Assembly: GCA_041389885.1 (NCBI GenBank)
Contig: JAWKRB010000014.1
Coordinates: forward strand, 148,136-212,135
Direction of reading: 5' to 3'
Length of the DNA: 64,000 bases
DNA from: JAWKRB01 sp041389885
GTDB lineage: Bacteria > Myxococcota_A > Polyangia > Polyangiales > Ga0077539
In this document: positions 55,777-64,000 of the stretch, one piece after another
How the letters are laid out: every line of letters starts with the position of its first letter
Numbering within the stretch: position 1 is the first letter of the stretch
Translations under genes and position numbers: made by a program
Notes under the pieces: model-generated
The model's input: the letters and a program-made list of their open reading frames with translations, nothing else
What the model was told of the DNA's origin: nothing
Database searches by the model: none

Positions 55777-56055
55777 ATGGCAAGCAAATCCGACGATGAA
55801 GAGCTGCGCGCGTATCTGATCGCCATCGCAAAGGCGCTGGGAAACAGCTCAGTGGTCTGGGATCTGGACGTCTCGGACAACAACCGAACACTCGCGGCGT
55901 ACGCGCTGGGGTTGACTCATGGGAGGGCGGGCATCGTCCCAGTCTCCCGTGGTGACCTGAAGGCCGCAGTCGACGGCATCGTGTCCGGGGACGTGACTCC
56001 CTCTGAATACGTCCCTCCGCCCCCGCCTGAACCCTCGCCCAGGAGTGGCTTCTAG
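55777..56055 (+). CDS. Small prophage protein on the opposite strand (moron)
   Basis: 92 residues from ATG 55777, with AGAAGGAGTG as ribosome site. It is soluble, acidic at the start (SKSDDEELRAYLIAIAKAL), with a Pro-rich tail. It opposes the late operon and lies between gp47/J and gp46. The end shares the CTAG tetramer with the stop of the convergent 55-residue gene at 56052. No family recognised. Confidence 0.6.
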   Translation: MASKSDDEELRAYLIAIAKALGNSSVVWDLDVSDNNRTLAAYALGLTHGRAGIVPVSRGDLKAAVDGIVSGDVTPSEYVPPPPPEPSPRSGF

Positions 56056-56219
56056 AAGCGCACGCGATCGGCGAGCTCGAGGCTCTGCAGAAGCTTCAGT
56101 ACGTCGTCGGGCGGTGCGTGATCGGTTGCCTTCAGCAGCCGAGTCGCAAGCTTCTCCATCACCTGCTGACGAAGAGTCTTCGGGGCTTTCTCAGGCACCT
56201 TCTGCTCGTTGCTCATCAT
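56052..56219 (-). CDS. Small helical prophage protein
   Basis: 55 residues from ATG 56219 (a second ATG follows directly). AGAGG lies about ten bases upstream. The sequence is charged and helical (EKAPKTLRQQVMEKLATRLL, DDVLKLLQSLELADRVRF), with no hydrophobic helix. Base composition is lower in GC than the tail genes. It may be a moron product or regulator. It converges with the gene at 55777, and their stops share CTAG. Confidence 0.6.
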   Translation of the reverse strand: MMSNEQKVPEKAPKTLRQQVMEKLATRLLKATDHAPPDDVLKLLQSLELADRVRF

Positions 56220-56293
56220 CGACCTCTTTCAGCTTGTTCGAGAGCTCCAAACATCCCGTACCACGCAATCAACGGGTCGGGCCGGCTCACCGC

Positions 56294-56662
56294 TCAGGGC
56301 ACCTGTCCGGGCACGATCTCCGAGCGCCCCTCGGCCTCGAAGCGCACCTCGTAGCGAAGGCCGTTGGTCGCGGTGCGCTCGACGCGCACGGAGAGGTTGG
56401 TGAGGTAGCCGCCCTCCTCGATCCACCGCAGCGAGGCCAGGATCGCCTCGCGCAAGGCCGCCGGGGCGCTGTCGGTGTTCTTGCGCACGGAGCGCCAGGG
56501 CACGCCGATGTCGGGCGCCACGAGGCAGCTCCCGCGCTCGGTGCGCAGCACCCAGACCACCAGACCCAGGGCGACGCTCGGCGCCGAGGTGAGCTCGCCG
56601 TCGGTGAGAGGGAGGTCCCCTGTGGTGAGGTCGATCTCGGGGGTGAAGTCGTCGAGGGCCAT
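56294..56662 (-). CDS. Mu gp46-like baseplate protein
   Basis: 122 residues. It starts ALDDFTPEIDLTTGDLPLTDGEL and contains LGLVVWVLRTERGSCLVAPDIG, the string shared by gp46/GP46 family members. It lies three bases after the gp45-like gene and before gp47/J, the Mu order. It is expected to be a baseplate component. Confidence 0.82.
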   Translation of the reverse strand: MALDDFTPEIDLTTGDLPLTDGELTSAPSVALGLVVWVLRTERGSCLVAPDIGVPWRSVRKNTDSAPAALREAILASLRWIEEGGYLTNLSVRVERTATNGLRYEVRFEAEGRSEIVPGQVP

Positions 56663-56665
56663 ACG

Positions 56666-57208
56666 CTACGCCTTCACGTTCGGGGCGCCGGAGGTGATGG
56701 TCCCCACGGGGCCCGTGAAGGGAGTGACGGCGCTACCACCGCCCACCACCGGGCCTGGGGTGTTGAGCAGCGTGGTGATCTGCCCGAGCGTCGTGAGGAG
56801 CGCGGTCGAGGCCGTCACCGGGTCGGTGCGGCGCGCGACCTCGAGGCTGCCGCCGGCGAGCACGACGTCTTGGCCGGCCAGGGGCGTGACCTCGATCTTT
56901 CCCGACGCCCGCAGGCGGATCACCGCCGCCGGCTGCGCGAGAGAGTGCACCTGGGTCTCGCCCGCCTCGGGGATCACGGCGCCGTCGTCGCGCTTCTTGT
57001 CGACGAGGAGCGCGATGCGCTCGCCGTTGGCGAGCTCGATCACCAGCGCCTCGGTCTCGGCGCGGGGCACGGGCACCGCGCGCAGGCCCTGCGGCTGGTA
57101 GACCTCCACCGCGTCGGCGGGGATGTCGCCCGCGCCGCGGCCCTGCACCAGGAGCGCGTGCACGTTGGAGGCCCAGCGCGCGAGCGTGACGCGGAAGCGG
57201 TCCATCAT
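56666..57208 (-). CDS. Mu gp45-like baseplate spike protein
   Basis: 180 residues from ATG 57208. The N-terminal 110 residues read VTLARWASNVHALLVQGRGAG, VYQPQGLRAVPVPRAETEAL and GERIALLVDKKRDDGAVIPEAGET, matching the OB-fold start of gp45, the membrane-piercing spike of Mu-type tails. The C-terminal part is Gly/Thr/Pro-rich, as expected for the beta-helix tip. It overlaps the D-like gene by four bases. Confidence 0.82.
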   Translation of the reverse strand: MMDRFRVTLARWASNVHALLVQGRGAGDIPADAVEVYQPQGLRAVPVPRAETEALVIELANGERIALLVDKKRDDGAVIPEAGETQVHSLAQPAAVIRLRASGKIEVTPLAGQDVVLAGGSLEVARRTDPVTASTALLTTLGQITTLLNTPGPVVGGGSAVTPFTGPVGTITSGAPNVKA

Positions 57209-58403
57209 GCGGGCACCGGGGTCTCGGAGAGGGCGCCGAGAGGCAGACAGCTGACGCGGGTGCGGGGGCCTTCCTGCTTGCCGCCGCTGAAGCTCACCGC
57301 GACGACGAGCTGGGTCTCGTCGAGGCCCACCAGGTCATCGCGCACGGCGCAGAGGGTGTTGGGCACCCAGAGCCGACCGTCCTGGCGGTGGTAGAGCACC
57401 GTGGCCTCGTAGCGCCGCAGCTGCTCGTTCGCCTCGGCGATCAGGCGCGCGCCCTCTTGCTGCGCACCCTCCACGGTGCGCGCACTGGTCGGACTGCACA
57501 TAGCGGGGGCGCTCGTAGGGGTGTTCTCGTCGACGCGCGCGAGGGCCGCGTCGGTGAAGAGGAAGCCGTTGGTGACCTCGGGCGACGGCGGCGCTGGGGA
57601 ATCCCCGCGCGCGCCGCCCGAGAACACCGTGACGCGCGAGGGCGCCTCGCGAATCGAGGTCTTCTCGCGGCCCGAGAGGATGTTGGAGTCGGCAGTCACC
57701 CGCCCGGCCTCGATCACGCGACGCAGCGAGAAACGCGGCGTGCCCGCGTTCCGCAGGGTGTCGGCGATCACGACGGTGCGGGTGGAGTCCTCGGCGGGCG
57801 TAGTCCACACGCGGTAGCCCAGAGCCCGCACGATGCGCTCCACCACCGCCTGCACCTTCTCGCCGATCTTCGGGTGAGGAGATCGCCGTGGCGCTGGCGG
57901 CGAGAGACCACTGCGGGCGCGCCCGCCGCGGCAGGCCTGCGCAGCGTGCCAGCAGGCGCTGCGGCGTCCACGCTCTCGGAGATCTCTGCGGTGATGCCGA
58001 CGCCCGCGTAGAGGCGTGTCAGGGCCTCCTCGAGCGACAGACCCTTCAGCGCCAGCGCGGGATCGGCGTCCCAGGCTGTGGCCGGGCCGAGCATGTCCCG
58101 GCCCGAGATCACGAACACCGGGGGCGAGCGGCCCTCGCCGCCGTCGCCGACCTCGCGCGTCTCGACGATGCCGGTGAGCACCGCCTCGTCGTCGATGGTC
58201 GCGGTCACCACCTGCCCGCACTTCACCCCGCGCGCCGGGTCGATGAGGCGTTGCCACGCGCCTCGTGCCTGCTCGGAGTACCAGAAGGAGAGCGTCCACG
58301 CGGCGCCGACCTCGAGCATCGAGAGCTCGAAGGTGTAGCGGTCCCACACGTCGATGCGCAGCCCCTCGGGGCCCACCAGCAGCGCCACCTCGTGCGCCGT
58401 CAC
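57205..58403 (-). CDS. Mu gp44 / late-control-D-like tail protein, interrupted by one missing base
   Basis: The start is GTG 58403 (overlapping the upstream stop). The first 175 residues include VALLVGPEGLRIDVWDRYTF, VLTGIVETREVGDGGEG and LSLEEALTRLYAGVGITAEI, typical of gp44/D proteins. The frame is lost at the CCC (plus-strand GGG) at 57872-57874. Adding one C gives DLLTPKIGEKVQAVVERIV and continues to PLGALSETPVPA at 57205. The protein forms the hub of the baseplate, to which the spike binds. Confidence 0.75.
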
Positions 58404-59305
58404 GGGAGCACCTGCAGGAGCCGTCCTGGGGCCACGAACGCCCCCGCGAGGCCGTTGGCGACGCGCAGGTCTGCCGCCCGCGTCGGGGTGCCGTAGACCG
58501 CCTGGGAGACCTCGGCGAGGGACATGCGCCGCGGCGCGACGTAGACCCGCGTGCGGGCCGGGTCTGGGAGCAGCGCCGCCCGAAGGCGCGAGACCGAGGC
58601 GTCGAGCACGGCGAGGGCGCGCCGCGCGGCGTGGATGGTCGTCGCCGTGCTGGCCGTGTAGGGCCGCGCCGCGAGGGTGATCGACGCCAGCCGCGTCGCC
58701 GTCGTGATCGACCCCAGGGCCCGAGAGAGGTCCGCGAAGGGCACGCCCTCGGCGGTGGCCGTGTCGAGGGCCGGGGTCACCACCGCGACGAGGGAGGCCT
58801 CCTGGGCCGCGCCCGCGGCGGAGAGGGCCTCGTCGGCTGCGGCGGCTGCCGTCGGCACCTCCGCCTCGGGGTCGCCCTCGCCCCGGTCGGTCGAGGTGGT
58901 GACGACGCCGACGACGCTCGCGCGTTGCTCGGTCCAGGTGAAGTCGAGGAAGCAGCCGTTGCGGACCTTCGCCTCGAGGCGCGGCTTCCAGGTCGGGACC
59001 ATCACACGGAAGGTCCCCAGGAGCGGGTGCGCGAGCTCCATCTCGCCGCGCGTCTCGAAGGCCCGCACGAGGTCCTCGAGGCGGCGCGGGTAGAGCTCGC
59101 CGTAGCCGGGGATGGTGTTCACCAGGACCGCGGTGAGCGAGCCTCGGTACGCCTTGCGCCCACCGTCGACGAGCTCGGCGCCGTCGCGGCGCCACGCCTC
59201 GTGCTCGGAGACCGCGCGCCCGCCGTCCTGGTCGACGGTGGTGACCGGGAACTCCCAGCTCTCGATCCGGGCGCGCTGGAGCGTGCCGCGCAGGAGCTCG
59301 GTCAT
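58400..59305 (-). CDS. DNA-circulation-like (Mu gp43) tail protein with LysM-like C-terminus
   Basis: 301 residues from ATG 59305. Residues about 18-130 resemble the DNA_circ_N domain: VTTVDQDGGRAVSEHEAW, GGRKAYRGSLTAVLVN, YPRRLEDLVRAFETRGEMELAHPLLG with FRVMVPTW. A long Ala-rich helical region follows. The last 50 residues (VYVAPRRMSLAEVSQAVYGTP to GRLLQVLP) are LysM-like. Gp43-type proteins sit between tape measure and hub. The gene overlaps both neighbours by four bases. Confidence 0.8.
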   Translation of the reverse strand: MTELLRGTLQRARIESWEFPVTTVDQDGGRAVSEHEAWRRDGAELVDGGRKAYRGSLTAVLVNTIPGYGELYPRRLEDLVRAFETRGEMELAHPLLGTFRVMVPTWKPRLEAKVRNGCFLDFTWTEQRASVVGVVTTSTDRGEGDPEAEVPTAAAAADEALSAAGAAQEASLVAVVTPALDTATAEGVPFADLSRALGSITTATRLASITLAARPYTASTATTIHAARRALAVLDASVSRLRAALLPDPARTRVYVAPRRMSLAEVSQAVYGTPTRAADLRVANGLAGAFVAPGRLLQVLP

Positions 59306-61605
59306 CGTCGTCCCCCGGTGCGCGAGGCGTTCTGCGACGCAGCGTGATCGGCCGTGTGTGCGTCGATCGTCGCGGTGATGCGCGACTGCGCCAGGCCCCG
59401 CTCGACGGCGCCCGGGATCTGAGAGAGCATCTCGCCGATGGCGCTGCCCGGCATGAGCGCCGCCAGGCCCGCCTGCGCGCGCTCTGTGCCGCTCAGGCGC
59501 CGACCGTCCACCGTCTCGCCTGATGCCGCCGAGAAGGCCGCGCCGCCCATCGCAGCCACTCCAGCACCACCGAACAACAGGCCACCCAGCGTGCCCAGGA
59601 TGCCCGTGGCTCCCGCCGCTCCCCCTGCGCCCAGGGCCGTGCCCGCCGCCGCCCCCTCGGCCCCCAGCGCGCCCGCGGCGGTAGCGCCGCCGCCACCGAG
59701 CCCGAAGAGCCAGCCCAGCGCGCGGCCCCCCACGCCCGCGAGCATCCCGCCGAGCATCCCGCCTCCCGCCTCGAGCGCGGTCGACCCCAGGGGGTTGCGC
59801 GCGGTCCAGTCGGCGATGCGGTCGGAGAGGTTGCGCAGGGCGCCGGTGTTGTCGCCGAGGGCCTGAAGACGCGACTCCTCGTTGCGGGCGAGCTTCGCGG
59901 CGTCGCTGTTCTCGTAGAAGTCCCCCATGCGGTCGCGGTCGGCCTGGGTGAGCGTGGCCTGGCTGAGATCGTTCACCGCCGCGAAGCCCGTGACCCCTTC
60001 GGCGTTGGTGCCGAGCATCGACTGCATGAGCTGGCGCCAGTTGGCCTGCATCGCCTGCGCGTTGCCGTGCCCGCCGCCGGCGAAGATGTTGGCGGTCTGC
60101 TGGCCGGTGAGCCCGGCCTGCGCCAGCGTGGCCGACAGGGCCACGGCGTTGCCGCGGTACTGCGCGCGCAGGCGCCGCTGGCCCTGGCGCTCGGGGTCAT
60201 CCTCAAAGAGCCCGCCCTCGCCGGTGCCGAGGAGCGTCGAGACCCGATCGCGGAGCGGCCCCCGCGCGGAGTCTCGCACCACCTGGAGGTTGTTCTGCAT
60301 GCGCCCGGCGGTGACGTTGCCGGTGAGCGACTGATCGAGCGCCGCCATCGCGTTCGCGCCACGGCGGGGGTTCCAGCCGCGGCTGCGGAGCACCTGCAGC
60401 TCCGCGAACGACTGCACATACGCGTTGCGCGCCGCCGCCGAGCGGGCCTCGGGCGTCGCGTCTGCGCCCAGCGCGCCCATCGCGGCCTGCATCCGCTGCA
60501 TGATCGGGGTCATGGCCGTGCGCGTCACCGCGCCGGGCTCGATCGCGCCCCGCTGGGCCATCGAGACGGTGCGCGCGAGCAGATCGTCGACGGTGGTCGG
60601 GTCGAAGCCCTGCTGCGTGAACATCCCGCTCAGCCGCAGGAACTCCCCCGGGTCGGCGCCCATGTTGCGACCCTGCACCGCGCGCTCGAGCGCGGCGTTG
60701 AGGCGCCCGCGCAGCGCGGCCATGCGCTGCTGAGGGTTCATCCCGCGCAGCTCCTGGGTGCTCCCGAGCACGCTGAACTCGGTCTGCGCCGCGGCCACGG
60801 CCCCGGCGAGCTCGTCGGCGTTCATGCCGTGTGCGAGGGCCTGCGTGGAGAGCGAGCCGAAGAGGGTGTCGGCCTCGGCGCGCGTGGCGCCTGCCTCGAC
60901 GAGCTTGCCGCCCAGCTCGAGGCGCGTGCGAGCTCGCTGCCGGCGCGCGTCCTGAAACTGCCCGTGCAGGTCCCGCGCGCCCGCAGCCCCCGCGCTGAAG
61001 AGCGAACCGCCCACGCGGGTGACGGTCTCGCCGAGGCCCCTGCGCTCTCTGCGAGCGGCGGCCTCGCGGCGCGCTGCGGTGCGGGCTTCGCGCTCGGCGA
61101 AGCGGCTGCGGCGCTTCTCTTCGCGCTCGCTGGTGCGGGTGCGCTCACGCTCCTCTCGATCGTGGGTGCGGGTGCGCTCGCGCGCGTCGGCCTCGGCCCG
61201 GCGCTTCGCCCCATCCTCCAGCTTCTGCCGGAGTTTGGTCTCGCGCTCGGTCACCTTGGTGCGCTCGCGCTCGGCCTTCTCGGCGGTCTTGGCCTTCTCG
61301 CGCGCGGTCTTCTCGGCGACGGCCTTCTCGGCCTTCTCGGCCTTCTCGATCTGCTGACGGCGCTTCGAGGCCGCCTCGTCGGCCCGTTGGCGGTCGCGCG
61401 CCGCACGCTGACGCTCGCGCAAGAGAGAGCGCCAGGCGGCGCGGGCGCTCTCGACCTCTTCAGACTCCAGGCGTCGGCGCCTCGTGCTCTCGCGACGGGC
61501 GTCGGCGCTCAGGGCGGACGTCGCCCGCCGCGCCTGCCCCACCGCGTCGCCGATGGCGCGGGAGACCCCCGACGCGTCGCCGAGGATCGTGAGCATCGCG
61601 GACAT
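59302..61605 (-). CDS. Tail tape measure protein
   Basis: 767 residues, the longest gene of the module. A long charged coiled coil at about 30-205 (Arg/Glu/Lys-rich, with many KAEKAEK repeats) is followed by helical sequence and by Gly/Ala-rich hydrophobic helices at about 625-720 (ALEAGGGMLGGMLAGVGGRALGW). Position after the G/GT gene and before gp43 supports the call. It measures tail length and is ejected ahead of DNA. Confidence 0.88.
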   Translation of the reverse strand: MSAMLTILGDASGVSRAIGDAVGQARRATSALSADARRESTRRRRLESEEVESARAAWRSLLRERQRAARDRQRADEAASKRRQQIEKAEKAEKAVAEKTAREKAKTAEKAERERTKVTERETKLRQKLEDGAKRRAEADARERTRTHDREERERTRTSEREEKRRSRFAEREARTAARREAAARRERRGLGETVTRVGGSLFSAGAAGARDLHGQFQDARRQRARTRLELGGKLVEAGATRAEADTLFGSLSTQALAHGMNADELAGAVAAAQTEFSVLGSTQELRGMNPQQRMAALRGRLNAALERAVQGRNMGADPGEFLRLSGMFTQQGFDPTTVDDLLARTVSMAQRGAIEPGAVTRTAMTPIMQRMQAAMGALGADATPEARSAAARNAYVQSFAELQVLRSRGWNPRRGANAMAALDQSLTGNVTAGRMQNNLQVVRDSARGPLRDRVSTLLGTGEGGLFEDDPERQGQRRLRAQYRGNAVALSATLAQAGLTGQQTANIFAGGGHGNAQAMQANWRQLMQSMLGTNAEGVTGFAAVNDLSQATLTQADRDRMGDFYENSDAAKLARNEESRLQALGDNTGALRNLSDRIADWTARNPLGSTALEAGGGMLGGMLAGVGGRALGWLFGLGGGGATAAGALGAEGAAAGTALGAGGAAGATGILGTLGGLLFGGAGVAAMGGAAFSAASGETVDGRRLSGTERAQAGLAALMPGSAIGEMLSQIPGAVERGLAQSRITATIDAHTADHAASQNASRTGGRR

Positions 61606-61611
61606 GGGCGC

Positions 61612-62306
61612 TTACCCCTTCAGGAGTCGTCGGAAGGCCACCGCGAGCAGCTCGGCGGCGTCGTCGGGGTCGGTGTCGTCGGCGTCGAGCCCGAGGGCTA
61701 CGCGGAGCTGGGATCGCCGTCGCTCGAAGGCGAGGTATCCGAGCAGGGTGGACTCGTCGGCATCCAGTGCCGGACGGCCAGTTCGCTGAGCATGAAGCGG
61801 AGCGAAGAGGAGTCGAAGTTCTTCAACCGCGTCGGCGGCACTCGGCCTTTTCCCAGTGCTTCCAGGAAGTCCTCCACCTCCTCCCAGCTCCTCGCGCGGG
61901 AGATGGGCGAGCGCTCCTCCTGCCACGCGGCGAACTCGTTGAAGAGCTGGGTCACCTCGTCAGGCTCCAGCAGCGCGCGCAGCTCGTCGGGGCTCGAGGT
62001 GAGGCGCACGGTGGGCTCGTCGGGCGAGACCAGGGCGCGCACCAGGATCTGGAGCTTGGTCTCGGCGTCGAGCACCCCCTCCCCGAGCTCGGTGTAGAGG
62101 TGCTCCTCCTTGAAGCCGCACTCGCCCGTGAGATAGGCGATCGCCTCAGCGCTGGCGCGCTGCACCTCCCCGATCGGCAGCGCCCGCACGCCGACGGGCA
62201 CGCCCGCCAGGCGACCGCCGAGGTCGTCGAGCACGCGCACCGGGACCGGGCCCCCGCCGAGGGCTTTGGCCAGGCCCGAGCGCTTGTCGACGATGCCCTT
62301 CATCAC
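61612..62306 (-). CDS. Tail assembly chaperone GT fusion made by -1 ribosomal frameshift
   Basis: If ribosomes slip by -1 on GGGAAAA (61848-61854), the 153 residues encoded from 62306 are extended by 78 residues read from 61848 to 61612 (RPSAADAVEELRLLF to AFRRLLKG). The -1 frame begins in exactly the right register and ends six bases before the tape measure ATG, as in lambda-type G/GT pairs. The G and GT proteins chaperone the tape measure during tail assembly. Confidence 0.85.
61698..62306 (-). CDS. Tail assembly chaperone G (short form)
   Basis: 202 residues from ATG 62306. The core is helical (SAEAIAYLTGECGFKEEHLY, DEVTQLFNEFAAWQEERSPI). It lies between the tube gene (four-base overlap) and the tape measure gene, the usual place of the chaperone. 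The frame continues 49 codons past the slippery site in a Ser/Pro-rich tail and stops at 61698. Confidence 0.85.
   Translation of the reverse strand: MMKGIVDKRSGLAKALGGGPVPVRVLDDLGGRLAGVPVGVRALPIGEVQRASAEAIAYLTGECGFKEEHLYTELGEGVLDAETKLQILVRALVSPDEPTVRLTSSPDELRALLEPDEVTQLFNEFAAWQEERSPISRARSWEEVEDFLEALGKGRVPPTRLKNFDSSSLRFMLSELAVRHWMPTSPPCSDTSPSSDGDPSSA
61848..61854 (-). promoter_or_regulatory. Programmed -1 frameshift slippery site GGGAAAA
   Basis: In the zero frame of the G gene the codons read CTG GGA AAA GGC, so the heptamer is G GGA AAA, a canonical X XXY YYZ slippery sequence. It lies at codons 152-153 of 202, and the -1 frame is open to 61612. This is the expected device in tail chaperone genes, unlike the single-base losses at other sites. 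Confidence 0.85.
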
Positions 62307-62689
62307 GTGGACACCCGCTTGCCGTGGAACTCCACGCTGCCCTGCGCGCCCTTGCCGCCCGCGAGCGAGACGCTGGGGTTGCGCCAGTCGCCCTCGAGGA
62401 GCCGCGAGAACGCCACCGCGCCCGTGTCGGGGTTGATCAGCACGAAGCGCAGCTGGCCCGTCTCGCCGCTCTCGGCGAGCTCGAACCAGTCGACCTCGAA
62501 GCCGTCGGTCGGGACGGGGTTCTGCACCTTCACCGTGTACTTCCCGCTCCCGTGGGTGTGCCCGGCGTAGTCTTCGATGATCGTGTTCACGTCATCGGAG
62601 TTGTTGTCGAGGTTCATCTCGATGCTGGACGACTCGATGATCGTCACGCCGTCGGCTTCGATGAAGCCCTTGCTGATGTAGCGCGCCAT
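62303..62689 (-). CDS. Contractile tail tube protein
   Basis: 128 residues from ATG 62689. Tube-type strings are GFIEADGVTIIESSSIEMNL, VNTIIEDYAGHTHGSGKYT and EVDWFELAESGETGQLRFVL, and the length fits. It follows the sheath gene and precedes the chaperone gene with a four-base overlap. It should polymerise as the inner tube of the tail. Confidence 0.85.
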   Translation of the reverse strand: MARYISKGFIEADGVTIIESSSIEMNLDNNSDDVNTIIEDYAGHTHGSGKYTVKVQNPVPTDGFEVDWFELAESGETGQLRFVLINPDTGAVAFSRLLEGDWRNPSVSLAGGKGAQGSVEFHGKRVST

Positions 62690-62698
62690 GGTCGTGCC

Positions 62699-64000
62699 TC
62701 AGGAGGTGGGCTGGAGCTGGTGGAGGGTGCCGTCGGCGATGTCGAAGTCCTGCGTCGGCACGCAGGGAAAGCTGAAGTCGACGCGGCGGGGTTGTCGGCG
62801 TTGATCCCGACGGTGATCTCGGCGCGGCGCGCGTCGACCTCGGTGAGGATCCCGCGCTGCTCGAAGCGCTTGAGCAGCCCGAAGACCCGCTCCTTGACGC
62901 TCTTGGGCGTGGTGGTGCGGGGCTGCCGCGGAGGCAGGCCGTCCGCGGGGTCGGCGACGATGCGGTAGCCGCGGTAGGTGCGGCGCAGGTCGGCGACGAT
63001 CTCGGCGCGCACCCAGTCGGGCACCGTGACGTCCTTGGTCTTGTAGACCGAGTAGTCGGGCGTGGTGCCGTTGAGCGAGCGCCCCGTGATGGAGGCGGCG
63101 AGCATCATGCGCCCGGTGCGGGTGGGCGACGCGAGGAGCGGTGAGATGCCGGCGTTGAGGGCGGTCTCGACCTCCACCGGGTCGGCGAGGTCCGCCGGGT
63201 CGCGCGGAGTGCGCAGCGCGGCGAGCTCCATGCCGTTGAGGTTCGCGGCCGGGTCACTGGCCTCTCCGACGAGACCTCCGCCCACGGCGCTGTCACCCGC
63301 AAGGCGCGCCACGGCCGTGACGGCGGCGATCTCGATGGGGAGGTCGTCGGCGCCGTAGCTCCAGGCCCACTGTGAGCGCGCTCGGTTGAGCGCCTGCGCG
63401 AGGGTGACGGTGTTGCCGAGGGTCTCGATCGACCCGAGCACCACCTGCTGGTCGAACATCTGCGCGGCCTCGCTCTGCGTGTCGACCGCGTCGAGGAGGC
63501 GCGCGAGGTTGGCGCTCACGGTCCCGCCGACGCGGTAGCCCGCGAACACGATGCGATCGAACTTCTGCCCCGAGAGCGTCGCGAGGAGCGCCGTGAGGTT
63601 GTCGTCCACCGCCCCGGCTTGCAGGCGGTAGGTACCGCCGTCCACCGCGCCCGAGCTCAGGGTGATGGTCAGCCCGAAGAGCGTGACGCCCGTGCCCGTG
63701 GCCACGTCGAGGGTCTGCGTGGTGGACACGAGCTGGCAGCGCAGGGAGATCGCGTTGCCTCGGGGCCCGGCGCACTTCGCGCTGACGGCCACCGCCCCCG
63801 TGGCCCAGGTGTTCACGGCCGTGACGGGCCAGTCGCGCTGGGCGTTGATGGCCTGCGCGATCTTCAGGCCGATCGTCGACACGGTGTCGCTCGACGAGAC
63901 GGTGACTTCGACCGAGCGGCCGCAGACGATCACGCGCAGCGTCCCCGACGCGAGCGTGCCGACCGTGGGGGTGATGGTCGCGGTCGCGCGCACTGGATCG
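62699..64000 (-). CDS. Tail sheath protein (5' part outside window; one missing base near the 3' end)
   Basis: The frame is open through the window edge. Sheath features include FDRIVFAGYRVGGTVSANLARLLDAVD, LEIAAVTAVARLAG-like loops, and the C-terminal domain reading VRAEIVADLRRTYRGYRIVAD, TPKSVKERVFGLLKRFEQRG and AEITVGINADN. At the run 62788-62791 (GGGG on plus) one added C on the minus strand gives NPRRVDFSFPCVPTQDFDI and a stop at 62699, ten bases before the tube ATG. Unrepaired, the frame runs into the tube gene, which would be odd. Confidence 0.85.

Larger units (their letters stand above)
42547..64000. mobile_element. Prophage with a Mu-like contractile tail (right end outside the window)
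   Basis: The left boundary is set by the tRNA-Lys 3' fragment. Inside are a plus-strand pair next to the boundary and a minus-strand late operon with sheath, tube, G/GT chaperones, tape measure, DNA-circulation-like, D/gp44-like, gp45 spike, gp46, gp47/J, gp48 and fibre proteins, plus lysis genes. The order matches the Mu-type myovirus tail module. No integrase, terminase, portal or capsid genes are in view, so a tailocin cannot be excluded from this window. Confidence 0.85.

Noticed and set aside
61612..61926. A separate 104-residue gene in the -1 frame of the tail chaperone
   Set aside because: The frame starts inside the G gene without a ribosome site, and its conserved part begins precisely at the slippery heptamer, so it is the GT extension.

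Overview
The window is a GC-rich bacterial chromosome segment (most genes show strong G/C bias at third positions, and many start with GTG). Gene content points to Myxococcota, probably a Polyangia/Sandaracinaceae-like lineage: two TolQ-TolR-TolR motor cassettes of the type used for Agl gliding motors, several proline-rich proteins with AgmX/TonB-like C-termini, an OmpA protein with calcium-binding thrombospondin type 3 repeats, a Ser/Thr kinase-like scaffold and PilZ/HD-GYP-era signalling genes. The taxonomic call is an inference from content, not from a marker search.

Bases 1-42000 are host chromosome. From the left: the end of an OmpA/TSP3 outer-membrane protein; a DUF1232-like protein; a membrane protein; a small set with a FliH/SctL-like protein and a site-2 (M50) protease; a Fur-family repressor; two divergent Q-R-R proton-channel operons back to back (6.1-11.6 kb); an outer-membrane protein; pyruvate dehydrogenase E1 alpha, E1 beta and E2; a tetrapyrrole operon (HemX/CcsA-like, hemA, hemC); mreB; an EutE/PduP-type aldehyde dehydrogenase and, just after it, a tandem-BMC microcompartment shell protein; an ECF sigma factor with a candidate anti-sigma protein; a UDP-sugar pyrophosphorylase; a siroheme-type dehydrogenase; TonB; a CPBP protease; an HD-GYP response regulator; a YqgE/AlgH protein; a TPR-metalloprotease; a histidine kinase; rph and rdgB; and a large pseudokinase-like protein.

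At 42547-42597 lies only the 3' half of a tRNA-Lys(CTT) gene, next to its terminator. This is the signature of an attachment site. Everything to the right, past the window end, reads as a prophage with a Mu-like contractile tail. Two plus-strand genes sit next to the attachment site. Then a long minus-strand late operon runs (in transcription order, right to left) sheath, tube, G/GT tail chaperone with a GGGAAAA slippery heptamer, tape measure, gp43/DNA-circulation-like, gp44/D-like, gp45 spike, gp46, gp47/J, gp48/DUF2313, fibre-type proteins, a holin-like protein, a papain-fold lysis enzyme and a lipoprotein. Accessory (moron) genes are inserted at 52.3-54.1 kb and 55.8-56.2 kb. Integrase, head and packaging genes are not in the window.

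Several genes that should be intact are broken by single missing bases, nearly all in C or G runs (16.97, 25.36, 25.46, 57.87 and 62.79 kb). The uniform direction and context suggest homopolymer under-calling in the assembly rather than true pseudogenes. The -1 shift in the tail chaperone gene is different: it falls on a canonical slippery site and is expected biology.
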